Source: an uncultured Eubacteriales bacterium (lineage in GTDB: Bacteria; Bacillota; Clostridia; Oscillospirales; CAG-272). Taken from it: DNA of 10,299 nucleotides. Below the pieces are notes generated by a model. It saw only the letters and a list, made by a program, of their open reading frames with translations, was not told where the DNA came from and did no database searches. The translations under genes and the position numbers were made by a program. The stretch spans positions 1 to 10,299 of the forward strand of contig CAKRWK010000022.1 of the NCBI GenBank assembly GCA_934417455.1, given 5' to 3'. Shown here one piece after another: positions 1-7,003 of this stretch. Position 1 is the first letter of the stretch. The number at the start of each line of letters is the position of its first letter.

Positions 1-963
1 CGCCCCCTTCGGTTCCCTGCACGGAAGGCCGATGCGGCGGAAGCCTTCCACGATGATGCGGCGCCGGTCGTCGTATTCTTCTTTCATGGCGGCGACGGCA
101 TCGTCACAGTCGCGCAGCGCCTCTATGGCGGCCGCCTGCGATGTAGTGGGGGCACACATGATGGCATACTGGTGAATTTTCGTCATTTCGGCAATGACGG
201 GTGCGGGGCCGCAGGCATACCCGAGCCGCCAGCCCGTCATGGAAAAGGCCTTGGAAAACCCACCGATAACGACGGTGCGTTCCTTCATGCCGGGCACGGC
301 GGCGGCCGTCGTATGGCGGCGGCCGCCGAAGGTCAACTCGGCGTATATTTCGTCGGAAATGACGAGAATGTCGGTGCCGTCAAGTACGGCTGCTATCTTT
401 TCAAGGTCGCCCCGCTCCATGACGGCACCCGTCGGGTTGCAGGGGTAGGGAAGTACCAGCGCTTTGGTTTTGTCCGTTATCAGCGAGCGCAATTCCGCCG
501 GGGTGACTTTGAAATCGTTTTCCGCCTTGGTTTCAAGAATGACGGGCACACCGCCGCAAAGTCGCGTCAGCGGCTCGTAGCAGACATAACTCGGCTGAGG
601 AATAATAACCTCATCGCCCGGCTCAATGACGGTGCGCAGTGCGGCATCAATGGCTTCACTGCCGCCGACGGTAACGAGAACCTCGGTTTTCGGGTCGTAG
701 GAGACGTCGTACTTTCTCTCGGTATACATGGCGATTTCCCGGCAGAGAGCGGGCATGCCCCGATTGGCCGTGTATCGCGTTGCGCCCCGCTCGAGAGAGC
801 GGATGCCAGCCGCGCGGATTTGCCACGGCGTCGGAAAATCCGGCTCGCCGACGCCGAGGGAAATGACTCCTTCCATGGTGTTGGCAAGGTCAAAGAAACG
901 GCGGATGCCGGACGGGCGGATGTCCCGCACCGTTTTCGACAGAATGTTTTCGTATCGAATCAT
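1..963 (-). CDS. Class I/II PLP-dependent aminotransferase (partial, C-terminus beyond the window)
   Basis: This gene encodes a fold-type I PLP aminotransferase of the aspartate/alanine/aromatic aminotransferase group, a cytoplasmic enzyme moving an amino group between an amino acid and a 2-oxo acid. The first 321 residues are visible; the family is about 390 long, so roughly 70 C-terminal residues, including the usual substrate-carboxylate arginine, lie beyond the left edge. Seen in the sequence: LGVGEPDFPTP near residues 36-46, NPTG with Asn176, SDEIY with Asp204 and Tyr207, and SKAFSMTGWRLGY with the Schiff-base lysine at Lys238 and the phosphate-binding Arg246. All catalytic residues in view are intact. 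The ATG at 963 overlaps the stop of the upstream Lrp-type regulator (ATGA), so the two are probably translationally coupled and share one promoter. Substrate cannot be fixed: the regulator pairing resembles alaR-alaT of Bacillus subtilis, suggesting alanine, but aspartate or aromatic amino acids are possible. Confidence 0.93.
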   Translation of the reverse strand, partial: MIRYENILSKTVRDIRPSGIRRFFDLANTMEGVISLGVGEPDFPTPWQIRAAGIRSLERGATRYTANRGMPALCREIAMYTERKYDVSYDPKTEVLVTVGGSEAIDAALRTVIEPGDEVIIPQPSYVCYEPLTRLCGGVPVILETKAENDFKVTPAELRSLITDKTKALVLPYPCNPTGAVMERGDLEKIAAVLDGTDILVISDEIYAELTFGGRRHTTAAAVPGMKERTVVIGGFSKAFSMTGWRLGYACGPAPVIAEMTKIHQYAIMCAPTTSQAAAIEALRDCDDAVAAMKEEYDDRRRIIVEGFRRIGLPCREPKGA

Positions 964-1442
964 AAGGAAATGTTCTCTCTTCCGTCTTCGTCGGCAGCCG
1001 TCAGAGAAATGTCAAATTCCTTGTACCGGCGCATGACAAACTGCGTGGAGGTGGAGGTTACGGAGTCAATGACCGCCAATTCTTTGGAGACGAACATGGC
1101 GATTTCCTGAAATGTTTTTCCCCGCACCACGACGTTGAGGTCATACGCGCCCGACATCAGGGAAACGGACTCTACCTCCGGATATTTGGCAATACGGGCG
1201 GCCACCTCTTCAAACCCCAATCCCGCCTTTGGCGCCACTTTCAGTTCGATAATAGCAGAAACTCTGTCCGATGATACCTTTTCCCAGTCGATAACGCCTT
1301 TGTAACCACAGATAACGCGTTCTTTTTCCATATCGAGGATGTCAGCGCGCACCTCGTCTGGCGAAAGACCGGTGACAGCCGCAATGTCTTCGGCCGTCAT
1401 GCGCGCATCCCGCTCCAACAGTTTCAGAATTTTCATGTTCAT
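960..1442 (-). CDS. Lrp/AsnC-family transcriptional regulator
   Basis: The 160-residue product has the Lrp/AsnC layout. An N-terminal winged helix-turn-helix covers about residues 3-50 (ILKLLERDARMTAEDIAAVT, then LSPDEVRADILDME). A linker follows, then an effector-binding RAM (ACT-like) domain at about 62-140 with the typical GAYDLNVVVRG segment. Such proteins form dimers and higher oligomers, bind AT-rich operators and respond to amino acids. The length is typical of the family, plus an acidic C-terminal tail of about 15 residues. The ATG at 1442 is preceded by GGAG with a 9-nt spacer; Met3 would be a less well-placed alternative. The stop overlaps the start of the aminotransferase by ATGA. 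By family habit it likely controls that enzyme and itself; TTTTGCA-type palindromes in its promoter are candidate sites. The cognate amino acid is not visible from sequence. Confidence 0.93.
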   Translation of the reverse strand: MNMKILKLLERDARMTAEDIAAVTGLSPDEVRADILDMEKERVICGYKGVIDWEKVSSDRVSAIIELKVAPKAGLGFEEVAARIAKYPEVESVSLMSGAYDLNVVVRGKTFQEIAMFVSKELAVIDSVTSTSTQFVMRRYKEFDISLTAADEDGRENISL

Positions 1443-1477
1443 AATTCTTTTCTCCGGATTCTGATAGTTTTCCGATT

Positions 1478-1506
1478 ATTATACTTCTTTTTTTGCAAAA
1501 AGTCAA
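1478..1506 (-). promoter_or_regulatory. SigA-type promoter of the regulator-aminotransferase operon
   Basis: Read on the minus strand, a TTGACT -35 element (1501-1506) and a perfect TATAAT -10 element (1478-1483) are separated by exactly 17 bp. Transcription should begin near 1471, leaving a leader of about 28 nt that contains the ribosome binding site of the Lrp-type gene. A 12-bp perfect palindrome (TTTTTGCAAAAA, 1490-1501) fills part of the spacer and touches the -35 box, a suitable place for repression. Confidence 0.85.
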
Positions 1507-1591
1507 GCGGAAAATGCCGATTTTTGCATTTATTTTTGAACGATTATGCAAAATGAAAGAAAAAGCAGGAATTTTTTCAAATCTCTTGCAA
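1490..1591. promoter_or_regulatory. Cluster of TGCAAAA/TTTTGCA half-sites (candidate Lrp-type operators)
   Basis: The AT-rich divergent region holds a perfect palindrome TTTTTGCAAAAA (1490-1501). It also holds an inverted pair, TTTTGCAT (1522-1529) and ATGCAAAA (1546-1553), separated by 16 bp. A further TTGCAA (1586-1591) coincides with the -35 box of the rightward promoter. Lrp-family proteins bind several AT-rich dyads as oligomers, and the regulator gene lies directly beside this cluster, so these are plausible autoregulatory sites. That role is inferred; poly-A/T composition alone could produce some of the matches. Confidence 0.4.
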
Positions 1592-1614
1592 TGCGCGCGG
1601 GAAGATGCTATAAT
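1586..1614 (+). promoter_or_regulatory. SigA-type promoter with extended -10 driving the repeat-protein operon
   Basis: A TTGCAA -35 (1586-1591) and a perfect TATAAT -10 (1609-1614) are 17 bp apart, and a TGC triplet just before the -10 gives an extended -10. Transcription should begin near 1621, leaving a leader of about 60 nt before the ATG at 1682. This start site rules out the ATG at 1493 as a translation start for the long reading frame. Confidence 0.85.
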
Positions 1615-1637
1615 ATTTAATACAAATGATAAAATGC

Positions 1638-1659
1638 TTTGCGCGCAAGGGCGCGCGAA
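1638..1659 (+). promoter_or_regulatory. GC-rich hairpin in the 5' leader of the repeat-protein mRNA
   Basis: In the predicted leader, GCGCGC (1641-1646) and GCGCGC (1651-1656) flank an AAGG tetraloop. The stem extends outward by a T-G wobble and two T-A pairs (1638-1640 with 1657-1659), giving about 9 bp. The left arm can alternatively form its own near-perfect palindrome (1637-1650). No U-run follows, so it is not an intrinsic terminator. It ends about 22 nt before the start codon, close to but not over the ribosome binding site. It could stabilise the message or tune initiation; no known riboswitch class is recognised. Confidence 0.4.
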
Positions 1660-1681
1660 AAAGAAAGTGAGACAGAACGCC

Positions 1682-4600
1682 ATGTTACGATTTCTTTCTC
1701 TGCTCCTTGCCTTCGTTATCGGTTTTGCGGCCTGCGCCGGAACACTGGTTCTCGGAGGCGTTTATGTGTACAGTTCCGTTTCTTACGGAACGCTCACCGA
1801 GTGGGGCATTGCGCCGAAATTCCCGGACGACCTTCTCTCGGGAGACGGAAAGGTGGATCTGACCGCTCTGTCCGTGAAGGACCTCATAGCGGAAGTGCAG
1901 TCCCTTGTGGGATACGGCGACGACCTGACGCTCAATCTTCTGATGGAAAGGTACGGTCTCGTCCTGCCGGACGGCACCGAAGCATATATCGCCGATGCGT
2001 GGCGGACGGCACCGCTTATGACGCTCTTCTCGGCCGACGGCATGAACTACATACTGGAGAATACGACGGTCGATTACGTCTATAATTTTGTTCCGGACGG
2101 CGTTCTGTCCGACCCGGCCAAAGACGCGCTGAAAAACAAAACGTTCAAGGATGTCATTGCCCTCAAACTTGGCTATCTGCTCGAAGACGTCAAACTCGGA
2201 TATTTTCTGAATGTCACTTACGAAAAGGACGACGAGGGCATCTATCACGTAGTTTACGCGGACGCATCCGCACCGACGCTGAACGAACTCATCGCGCCCC
2301 TTTCCCTCGGCGCGATTCTCGATAAGGTAACAAACGGAGGGGACGTGTTCGGTGTGATTCGCGACGACATCGGCGAGTGCCTACTTTCCGAACTGGCTGG
2401 CTCCGCGCTTGACGATAAACTGACCGGGATTCTGGAAGGAAAGACCGTCGCGGACATTCTTGTGAAGAATGAAGAAACGGGCAAACACGAACTCAGCGTT
2501 TCCAAACTGTTTGAAGATGTTTACCTCGGTACAGTGCTCGGCTATGACAAAATAAAGGACGAAGGCGGAAACCGCATTGGCTGGAAGAAAGGGGACACCG
2601 AACTCGGCGGTATGGACAAAGCCGTGGCGGACATTTCCCTCGACAAACTGATAAACGATGAAAACTATCAGATTTCCGATGCGTTTTCCGACCTCTATAT
2701 CGGTGACCTGATGGATTATGAACCCGTTTACGGTGACGCGACGGACCCGGAGAAAATTACGGGGTGGACAAAAGACGGCGCGGCGGTTTCCGGTATGGAC
2801 AAAGCCGTGGCGGACATTTCTGTGCGCGATCTGCTCGACGGCAAGGAGATTACCTCCTCCTTTGACGACCTCTACATCGGGGAACTCATGGACGGGTATG
2901 AAAAAGGTGACGCCGACCCCGAAAGAGAAGGTAAATATCTTTGGTACCGCACAGATGCGGACGGCGTCAGAGAAAAACTCACGGGCGTGGACGACCGACT
3001 GGCCAATATCCGCCTTGGCGATGTGTTGCATACGGAAAACTACGAAATTACCGACGAATTCCGCGACCTGTACGTCGGTGAACTGATGGATTACACCAAG
3101 GGAGAGGAAAAAGAGCCCGCGTCCGTGGACGACGAGGGCAACCCCGTGGCTGCCACGTATAAATGGACAAAAGACGACGGCAGCGAGGTCACCGGTGTGG
3201 AAGCGCGTTTTGCCAATTACCTTTTCGGCGATGTGATGGACGGCAAGATTTCCACGGACGATATGACCCTCTCCGAGGTCATGGACCTGTACGGTAAGGA
3301 ATATCCTGCCTACGATGAGGAAGGAAACCGCATGAAGGATGCGGACGGCAACGACCTCTGTGTCACCGTCTGGTATACGGACGAGGCGTGCACAGAAAAG
3401 GTTTCCGCCGTCATGGCGCACCTTGCGGATACCAAAATCGGCGACATGTCGGAAGCCATGGACGCGCTGGATCTCGGCGAGTGCGTGGGATACCGCAAAA
3501 TCGGCGGCAGTGACAAGTGGCAGGCGCTTTCGGTCAAATCGGACGAAACCCTCGGTGAATATGTCGAACTCCGTATGGCGTACGGCGTGATGGCCGCCAT
3601 CGGCGACCTGAAAGTCGGTGATATGGGCAACGACGATAAAGTCACAAACGAAATCAAAACCAAAGTGTCCCTTGCGGAGGCCATGGGCCTTACCGAGGGC
3701 GAAAACCACAAATTCTATAAAAACGTCAGCCGCAGTGAACTGAAAAACGACTATGAGTTGATCGGCAGCGACTATTTCAGCAAAGAAAGCGGCAACAAAC
3801 TTGTCGCTGTGTCCGGCATTCTCTCCGTCCTGGCACCGAAGAAGGTTGGTGACCTTGAAGACGACATGGACAATATCCGCATCTATGAAATCATGGGCTG
3901 GACAAAGACGGTTGATGAAGAAACCGGCGAGACAATCTGGACGGATGAAAACGGAGCACCGACCGACGGCATGATGGTGGCATTTGCCGACCTCACCATC
4001 GGAGATTTTTCGTCCGGCAGCGAGAAGGTGGATGCCGCAGTGCGCGATATGAAACTGGCCGACGCGCTCGGCTATAAGAAGGAAACCGACGAGGTTACGG
4101 GAAAAGTTACGTGGAGAGACGGAGACGGCAACGAAGTTGGCGGCATTATGGCCGCTCTTGCGGACAAGAAAGTCGGCAACCTCGAAAATGAAGTCAACAA
4201 CGTCACCGTGGCCGATATGATGAGTTGGCATAAAGGCGAGGACGGCAACTGGTATACGGACGTGGAATGCACCGTTGAAGCCACGGGCATTATGAAAGCC
4301 TTTGCCCATCTGACCGTCCGCGAATTTTCCAAGGAACCCGACAAGGTGACCGCCGCCGTGCAGACGGTGAAACTTTACAATGTTCTCAGTTATGAAAAGG
4401 AAGTCAACGAAGAGACGGGCAAAGTTACGTGGAGAGACAGCGACGGTAACGAGGTGACCGGCGTCATGGCTGCGTTGGCGGACGAAGAAGTCGGCAACAT
4501 TTCCACCCGCGTGGATACGCTTCGCTTTGGCGAAATCATGGGTTGGGAAAACCGCGGACCGGCAGAAGCGTCCGACTGGTACGATAAGGACGGAACCCGG

Positions 4601-5263
4601 GCGGAAGGCCTGATGGTGGCATTCGCCGACCTGACAATCGACGATATGACAAATAAAAAAGTCGTTGTCGAGCATCTGAAAACCGTCACCGTGGCGCAGG
4701 CACTCGGCTATGACTTCCGCGACGGAAAATGGTATGTGGGTGAAAACAGCGACGAGGAAGTCACGGGCGCGACGAGAGCCATCGCCAACGTGCCGATAGG
4801 CGAACTCGATACGGAAATCAACAATACTCTGATAGGCGACCTCCTCGGATATACCAACAAAGACGGTTGGTGGTACGACGGCGAGACTAAAACATCTCCG
4901 CTTGTCAATAAACTGTCGGGAACGAAACTGGGTGAAACGAGTACGGTTCTTGAAGGTTTGACCCTTCGCGACGTCTTTTCCGAGGAAGAACTCGGCACCG
5001 GGTTCCTTATGCTCCTGGCTCCCGATACGAAACTGACCGATATTTCGGGCGCGGCCACCGACGCCGTGAGAAACAATCCCATCGGAAAACTTCTTGTCGG
5101 CGAGCCGGGCAGTGCGAACATTGTCACCATCGACGCGGGCACGCAGGCGAAGCTGAACGCGCTGGATGCCTACAAGGGAAAAGCCCCCGGATACTGGAAA
5201 ACGCTGACGATTGACGCATTTATCAATTACGTGGTGGGCAGCATCGACATCCCGACCACATGA
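1682..5263 (+). CDS. Large membrane-anchored repeat protein of unknown function
   Basis: The 1193-residue product belongs to no family I recognise. An uncleaved-looking hydrophobic segment at residues 4-30 (LSLLLAFVIGFAACAGTLVL) predicts a type II anchor with the rest outside the cell. A Cys follows FAA within it, but hydrophobic residues continue beyond, so a lipobox is unlikely. From about residue 285 to 1089 there are some 14 degenerate units, each a [hydrophobic]-[LM]-[GD]-[YW] opening, an acidic loop with W..DG, then VTGVMAALAD-type helix and a VGDL/IGDF turn. Late units start at residues 737, 795, 846, 901, 952, 1007 and 1054. It is rich in Asp, Glu and Lys. The ATG at 1682 immediately precedes the anchor, 10 nt after GTGAG; an in-frame GTG at 1667 is an alternative. 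Its stop overlaps the next gene (ATGA). A structural or adhesive envelope role is only inference. Confidence 0.85.
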   Translation: MLRFLSLLLAFVIGFAACAGTLVLGGVYVYSSVSYGTLTEWGIAPKFPDDLLSGDGKVDLTALSVKDLIAEVQSLVGYGDDLTLNLLMERYGLVLPDGTEAYIADAWRTAPLMTLFSADGMNYILENTTVDYVYNFVPDGVLSDPAKDALKNKTFKDVIALKLGYLLEDVKLGYFLNVTYEKDDEGIYHVVYADASAPTLNELIAPLSLGAILDKVTNGGDVFGVIRDDIGECLLSELAGSALDDKLTGILEGKTVADILVKNEETGKHELSVSKLFEDVYLGTVLGYDKIKDEGGNRIGWKKGDTELGGMDKAVADISLDKLINDENYQISDAFSDLYIGDLMDYEPVYGDATDPEKITGWTKDGAAVSGMDKAVADISVRDLLDGKEITSSFDDLYIGELMDGYEKGDADPEREGKYLWYRTDADGVREKLTGVDDRLANIRLGDVLHTENYEITDEFRDLYVGELMDYTKGEEKEPASVDDEGNPVAATYKWTKDDGSEVTGVEARFANYLFGDVMDGKISTDDMTLSEVMDLYGKEYPAYDEEGNRMKDADGNDLCVTVWYTDEACTEKVSAVMAHLADTKIGDMSEAMDALDLGECVGYRKIGGSDKWQALSVKSDETLGEYVELRMAYGVMAAIGDLKVGDMGNDDKVTNEIKTKVSLAEAMGLTEGENHKFYKNVSRSELKNDYELIGSDYFSKESGNKLVAVSGILSVLAPKKVGDLEDDMDNIRIYEIMGWTKTVDEETGETIWTDENGAPTDGMMVAFADLTIGDFSSGSEKVDAAVRDMKLADALGYKKETDEVTGKVTWRDGDGNEVGGIMAALADKKVGNLENEVNNVTVADMMSWHKGEDGNWYTDVECTVEATGIMKAFAHLTVREFSKEPDKVTAAVQTVKLYNVLSYEKEVNEETGKVTWRDSDGNEVTGVMAALADEEVGNISTRVDTLRFGEIMGWENRGPAEASDWYDKDGTRAEGLMVAFADLTIDDMTNKKVVVEHLKTVTVAQALGYDFRDGKWYVGENSDEEVTGATRAIANVPIGELDTEINNTLIGDLLGYTNKDGWWYDGETKTSPLVNKLSGTKLGETSTVLEGLTLRDVFSEEELGTGFLMLLAPDTKLTDISGAATDAVRNNPIGKLLVGEPGSANIVTIDAGTQAKLNALDAYKGKAPGYWKTLTIDAFINYVVGSIDIPTT
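2534..4948 (+). repeat. Tandem degenerate coding repeats (about 47-60 codons per unit) within the large repeat protein
   Basis: About 14 protein-level repeats are visible. Two pairs remain similar in DNA. A 30-bp stretch at 2608-2637 recurs exactly at 2791-2820, a 183-bp (61-codon) offset. An 18-bp stretch at 4103-4120 recurs exactly at 4421-4438, a 318-bp (106-codon) offset spanning two units. Units in the second half alternate between a MAALAD..VGN form and a M.AFA.LT form. Growth by duplication of single units and of unit pairs is the simplest reading. Confidence 0.85.
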
Positions 5264-5853
5264 CAGATATGAAAAACGCCGCGCTTGTTCCGAAACTGTT
5301 CTTTTCCATGCTGAAAATCGGCCTGTTCACGTTCGGCGGCGGGTATGCCATGATTGCGCTTCTCGAACGCGAATTTGTCGACAAAAAGAAATGGCTCGGC
5401 AAGGACGAATTTCTCGATATGGTCGCCATTGCCGAGTCCACCCCCGGTCCCGTTGCCATCAACGGCGCCACGTACGTCGGGTATACCGTCGCCGGATTCT
5501 TCGGTGCGCTTCTGTCCACGGTGGCGGTTTGCATCCCTTCTTTTGTGATTATTTACATCATATCTTTGTTTTTCGATGCGTTTTTGTCCCTTACATACGT
5601 TGCGTATGCGTTTGAAGGCATCCGCGTCTGCGTTGCGTATCTTGTCCTTTCCGCCGGGGTGCATATGTTCTGTGAAATGAAGAAGAATCCGCTGTCGCTT
5701 CTGCTCCTTTGCGGCGTGACGGCCGGCGTTGTGCTGACAACGTTTTTTGCGATGAATTTTTCCTCCGTGCTCTGGATTTTGCTCGGCGCGGTGCTCGGTC
5801 TTGCCGTGTATGCACTTGACCGTTTCCGTGAGAGGGGAGGGAAGCGGCCGTGA
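5260..5853 (+). CDS. Short-chain ChrA-type chromate transporter family protein, first of a pair
   Basis: This 197-residue polytopic membrane protein is a short-chain member of the CHR (chromate ion transporter) family. Characteristic motifs are FGGGYAMI at residues 25-32 and AESTPGPVAIN at 58-68, separated by an amphipathic charged loop; several hydrophobic segments follow and the C-terminus is basic. Long ChrA proteins are two such domains fused; short ones occur as adjacent pairs that work together with opposite topologies, as characterised for Bacillus subtilis. Family members can export chromate, but in many anaerobes the physiological substrate is unknown. The ATG at 5260 overlaps the stop of the repeat-protein gene (ATGA) and lacks a convincing ribosome binding site, so coupled re-initiation is likely; ATG at 5269 (Met4) is an alternative. 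The next gene is its partner. Family is certain, substrate is not. Confidence 0.93.
   Translation: MTDMKNAALVPKLFFSMLKIGLFTFGGGYAMIALLEREFVDKKKWLGKDEFLDMVAIAESTPGPVAINGATYVGYTVAGFFGALLSTVAVCIPSFVIIYIISLFFDAFLSLTYVAYAFEGIRVCVAYLVLSAGVHMFCEMKKNPLSLLLLCGVTAGVVLTTFFAMNFSSVLWILLGAVLGLAVYALDRFRERGGKRP
5833..5840 (+). promoter_or_regulatory. Ribosome binding site supporting the GTG start of the second ChrA gene
   Basis: AGGGGAGG lies 9 nt before the GTG at 5850, inside the end of the first ChrA gene. It decides the start: no ATG is available nearby, and the GTG overlaps the preceding TGA as GTGA. Confidence 0.75.
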
Positions 5854-6425
5854 TATACTTGCAACTTTTCCTTTCATTTCTCAAAATCGGCGCCGTTTCT
5901 TTCGGCGGCGGATATGCCATGATTGCCATAATCCGCGAAACCGTGACGTCTTACGGTTGGATGACGGATGCCGAAGTTATGGATTTCGTCGCCGTTGCGG
6001 AATCCACGCCGGGGCCGATTGCCGTGAATATGGCCACCTTTGTCGGCTCGTCGCAGGGCGGCTTTCCCGGCGCGCTTCTTGCCACGTTCGGCGTCGTGCT
6101 TCCCGCGTTTCTTATCATCCTGCTGATTGCCTCGCTCGTGCGCGGACTTCTCCGTTATGCGGGCGTTGCCGCCGCCCTGTCGGGCATTCGCCCCGCCGTC
6201 GTCGGACTGATTCTCGGTACGGGCGTGACGCTTGTGATGACCGCTGTCTTTTCCTGCGGAACGCTTGCGTCGGTCGCTACTTCCGACCCGCGGCATGTCG
6301 GCATTTTCTTCTGTATTGTCCTTGTCGGGACGCTGTACGAAAAAATCCGCAAAAAACGGCTGTCGCCGATTGCACTGATTCTTTTGTCCGCCGCACTCGG
6401 CATGATTACATATTCGGTATTTTAA
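5850..6425 (+). CDS. Short-chain ChrA-type chromate transporter family protein, second of a pair
   Basis: The 191-residue product is the second half of the CHR pair. It repeats the family signature with FGGGYAMI at residues 18-25 and AESTPGPIAVN at 50-60, followed by several hydrophobic segments. It is clearly paralogous to the preceding protein in the first 70 residues but diverges later, as expected for partners with opposite membrane topology. Short-chain CHR partners are thought to act as a heteromeric transporter for chromate or a related oxyanion. The start is GTG, placed by a strong upstream ribosome binding site and by the GTGA overlap with the first gene's stop. The stop is 21 bp before the lipoprotein gene, consistent with one transcript. 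The actual substrate cannot be read from sequence. Confidence 0.93.
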   Translation: MIYLQLFLSFLKIGAVSFGGGYAMIAIIRETVTSYGWMTDAEVMDFVAVAESTPGPIAVNMATFVGSSQGGFPGALLATFGVVLPAFLIILLIASLVRGLLRYAGVAAALSGIRPAVVGLILGTGVTLVMTAVFSCGTLASVATSDPRHVGIFFCIVLVGTLYEKIRKKRLSPIALILLSAALGMITYSVF

Positions 6426-6446
6426 TTTTTTGAATGGAGATAAAAA

Positions 6447-6947
6447 ATGAAAAAACTGTACACAAAGCTTGTCGCTTTCGTGCTTGCTTTGGCCATGATG
6501 ACTATGTTTGCTTCTTGCGGCTACTACGAAGTGTCCCTCGGCATCGGGGACGGCAACAAAGAAAATGACCGCGTGTCCGCCGATTATACATTGCCGGAAA
6601 AAATGGACGGCACTTATCGGATGAAGGTCATGTTTTCGGCCAAATCGGAAGCTGACACGACGCGGACTTTTACCTTTGGCATAACGTTTGACGACCCGCT
6701 TTTCTCGGATTCCTACACCGAAACCGTGCTTTTCAAACTGAACGGTGCCGATGTGAAAGACGGCAAAACGATAAAGGCCGACATCGAACTTTCCGCCGCG
6801 CTTTTTGGTGAAACCGATGTGGAAACACCCGTCTGGATTGTTTTCCATAACGAGGATATGTCCACCCGTCAAAACGTTACCGAATGGGCGAGCAGCAAGT
6901 ATGAATATACTCGCAACGGAGACACCGTGGTGTTCGCCAGAAACTGA
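6447..6947 (+). CDS. Small lipoprotein of unknown function
   Basis: The 166-residue product starts with a classic lipoprotein signal peptide: two lysines, a hydrophobic core at about residues 8-21, and FASC with the lipidated cysteine at Cys24. The first lipobox position is Phe rather than the usual Leu, which is tolerated. The mature part, about 143 residues, is acidic and looks beta-rich, with alternating hydrophobic and polar strands and a TFTFGITFDD segment, suggesting a small beta-sandwich-like domain on the outer face of the membrane. No catalytic motif is apparent and I do not recognise the family. The ATG at 6447 has GGAG 7 nt upstream. It lies 21 bp after the second ChrA gene and before a strong terminator, so it is probably the last gene of the repeat-protein/ChrA operon. 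A supporting role for that exported system is possible but inferred from position only. Confidence 0.85.
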   Translation: MKKLYTKLVAFVLALAMMTMFASCGYYEVSLGIGDGNKENDRVSADYTLPEKMDGTYRMKVMFSAKSEADTTRTFTFGITFDDPLFSDSYTETVLFKLNGADVKDGKTIKADIELSAALFGETDVETPVWIVFHNEDMSTRQNVTEWASSKYEYTRNGDTVVFARN

Positions 6948-6949
6948 AC

Positions 6950-6997
6950 AAAAAAGGCAGGGGCACTTCACACTTCAGAAGTGCCCCTGCCTTTTTT
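6950..6997. terminator. Bidirectional intrinsic terminator between convergent genes
   Basis: A perfect 14-bp stem, GGCAGGGGCACTTC (6956-6969) with GAAGTGCCCCTGCC (6978-6991), surrounds an 8-nt loop. Six As (6950-6955) precede it and six Ts (6992-6997) follow, so it works in both directions. It sits just after the lipoprotein stop on the plus strand and just after the WG-repeat protein stop on the minus strand. Confidence 0.95.
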
Positions 6998-7003
6998 GTC
7001 GGC

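Noticed and set aside
172..1110. A 312-codon plus-strand frame opposite the aminotransferase and regulator
   Set aside because: The minus strand encodes intact aminotransferase motifs including the PLP lysine and an Lrp-type HTH. The plus-strand product is Gly/Arg-rich with no domain.
1493..1681. Upstream extension of the repeat-protein gene to the ATG at 1493
   Set aside because: The extension crosses both promoters, and the predicted transcription start near 1621 lies downstream of it. The anchor helix begins immediately after the ATG at 1682.
2608..2820. Exact 30-bp direct repeat as a mobile-element or CRISPR signature
   Set aside because: Both copies are in frame and code for the same part of two protein repeats (GMDKAVADI). 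There is no regular array with unique spacers, inverted ends or transposase.
2381..4675. A 764-codon open frame on the minus strand inside the large repeat-protein gene
   Set aside because: It is antisense to a gene with strong protein-level periodicity, a signal anchor and a good promoter. Its own translation is His/Val/Phe-rich without any recognisable domain, which is typical of a frame shadow of an Asp- and acidic-rich repeat gene.
5874..6971. A 365-codon minus-strand frame across the second ChrA gene and the small lipoprotein
   Set aside because: It runs antisense to two genes with clear family or signal-peptide evidence, begins inside a terminator and has a composition typical of a shadow frame.
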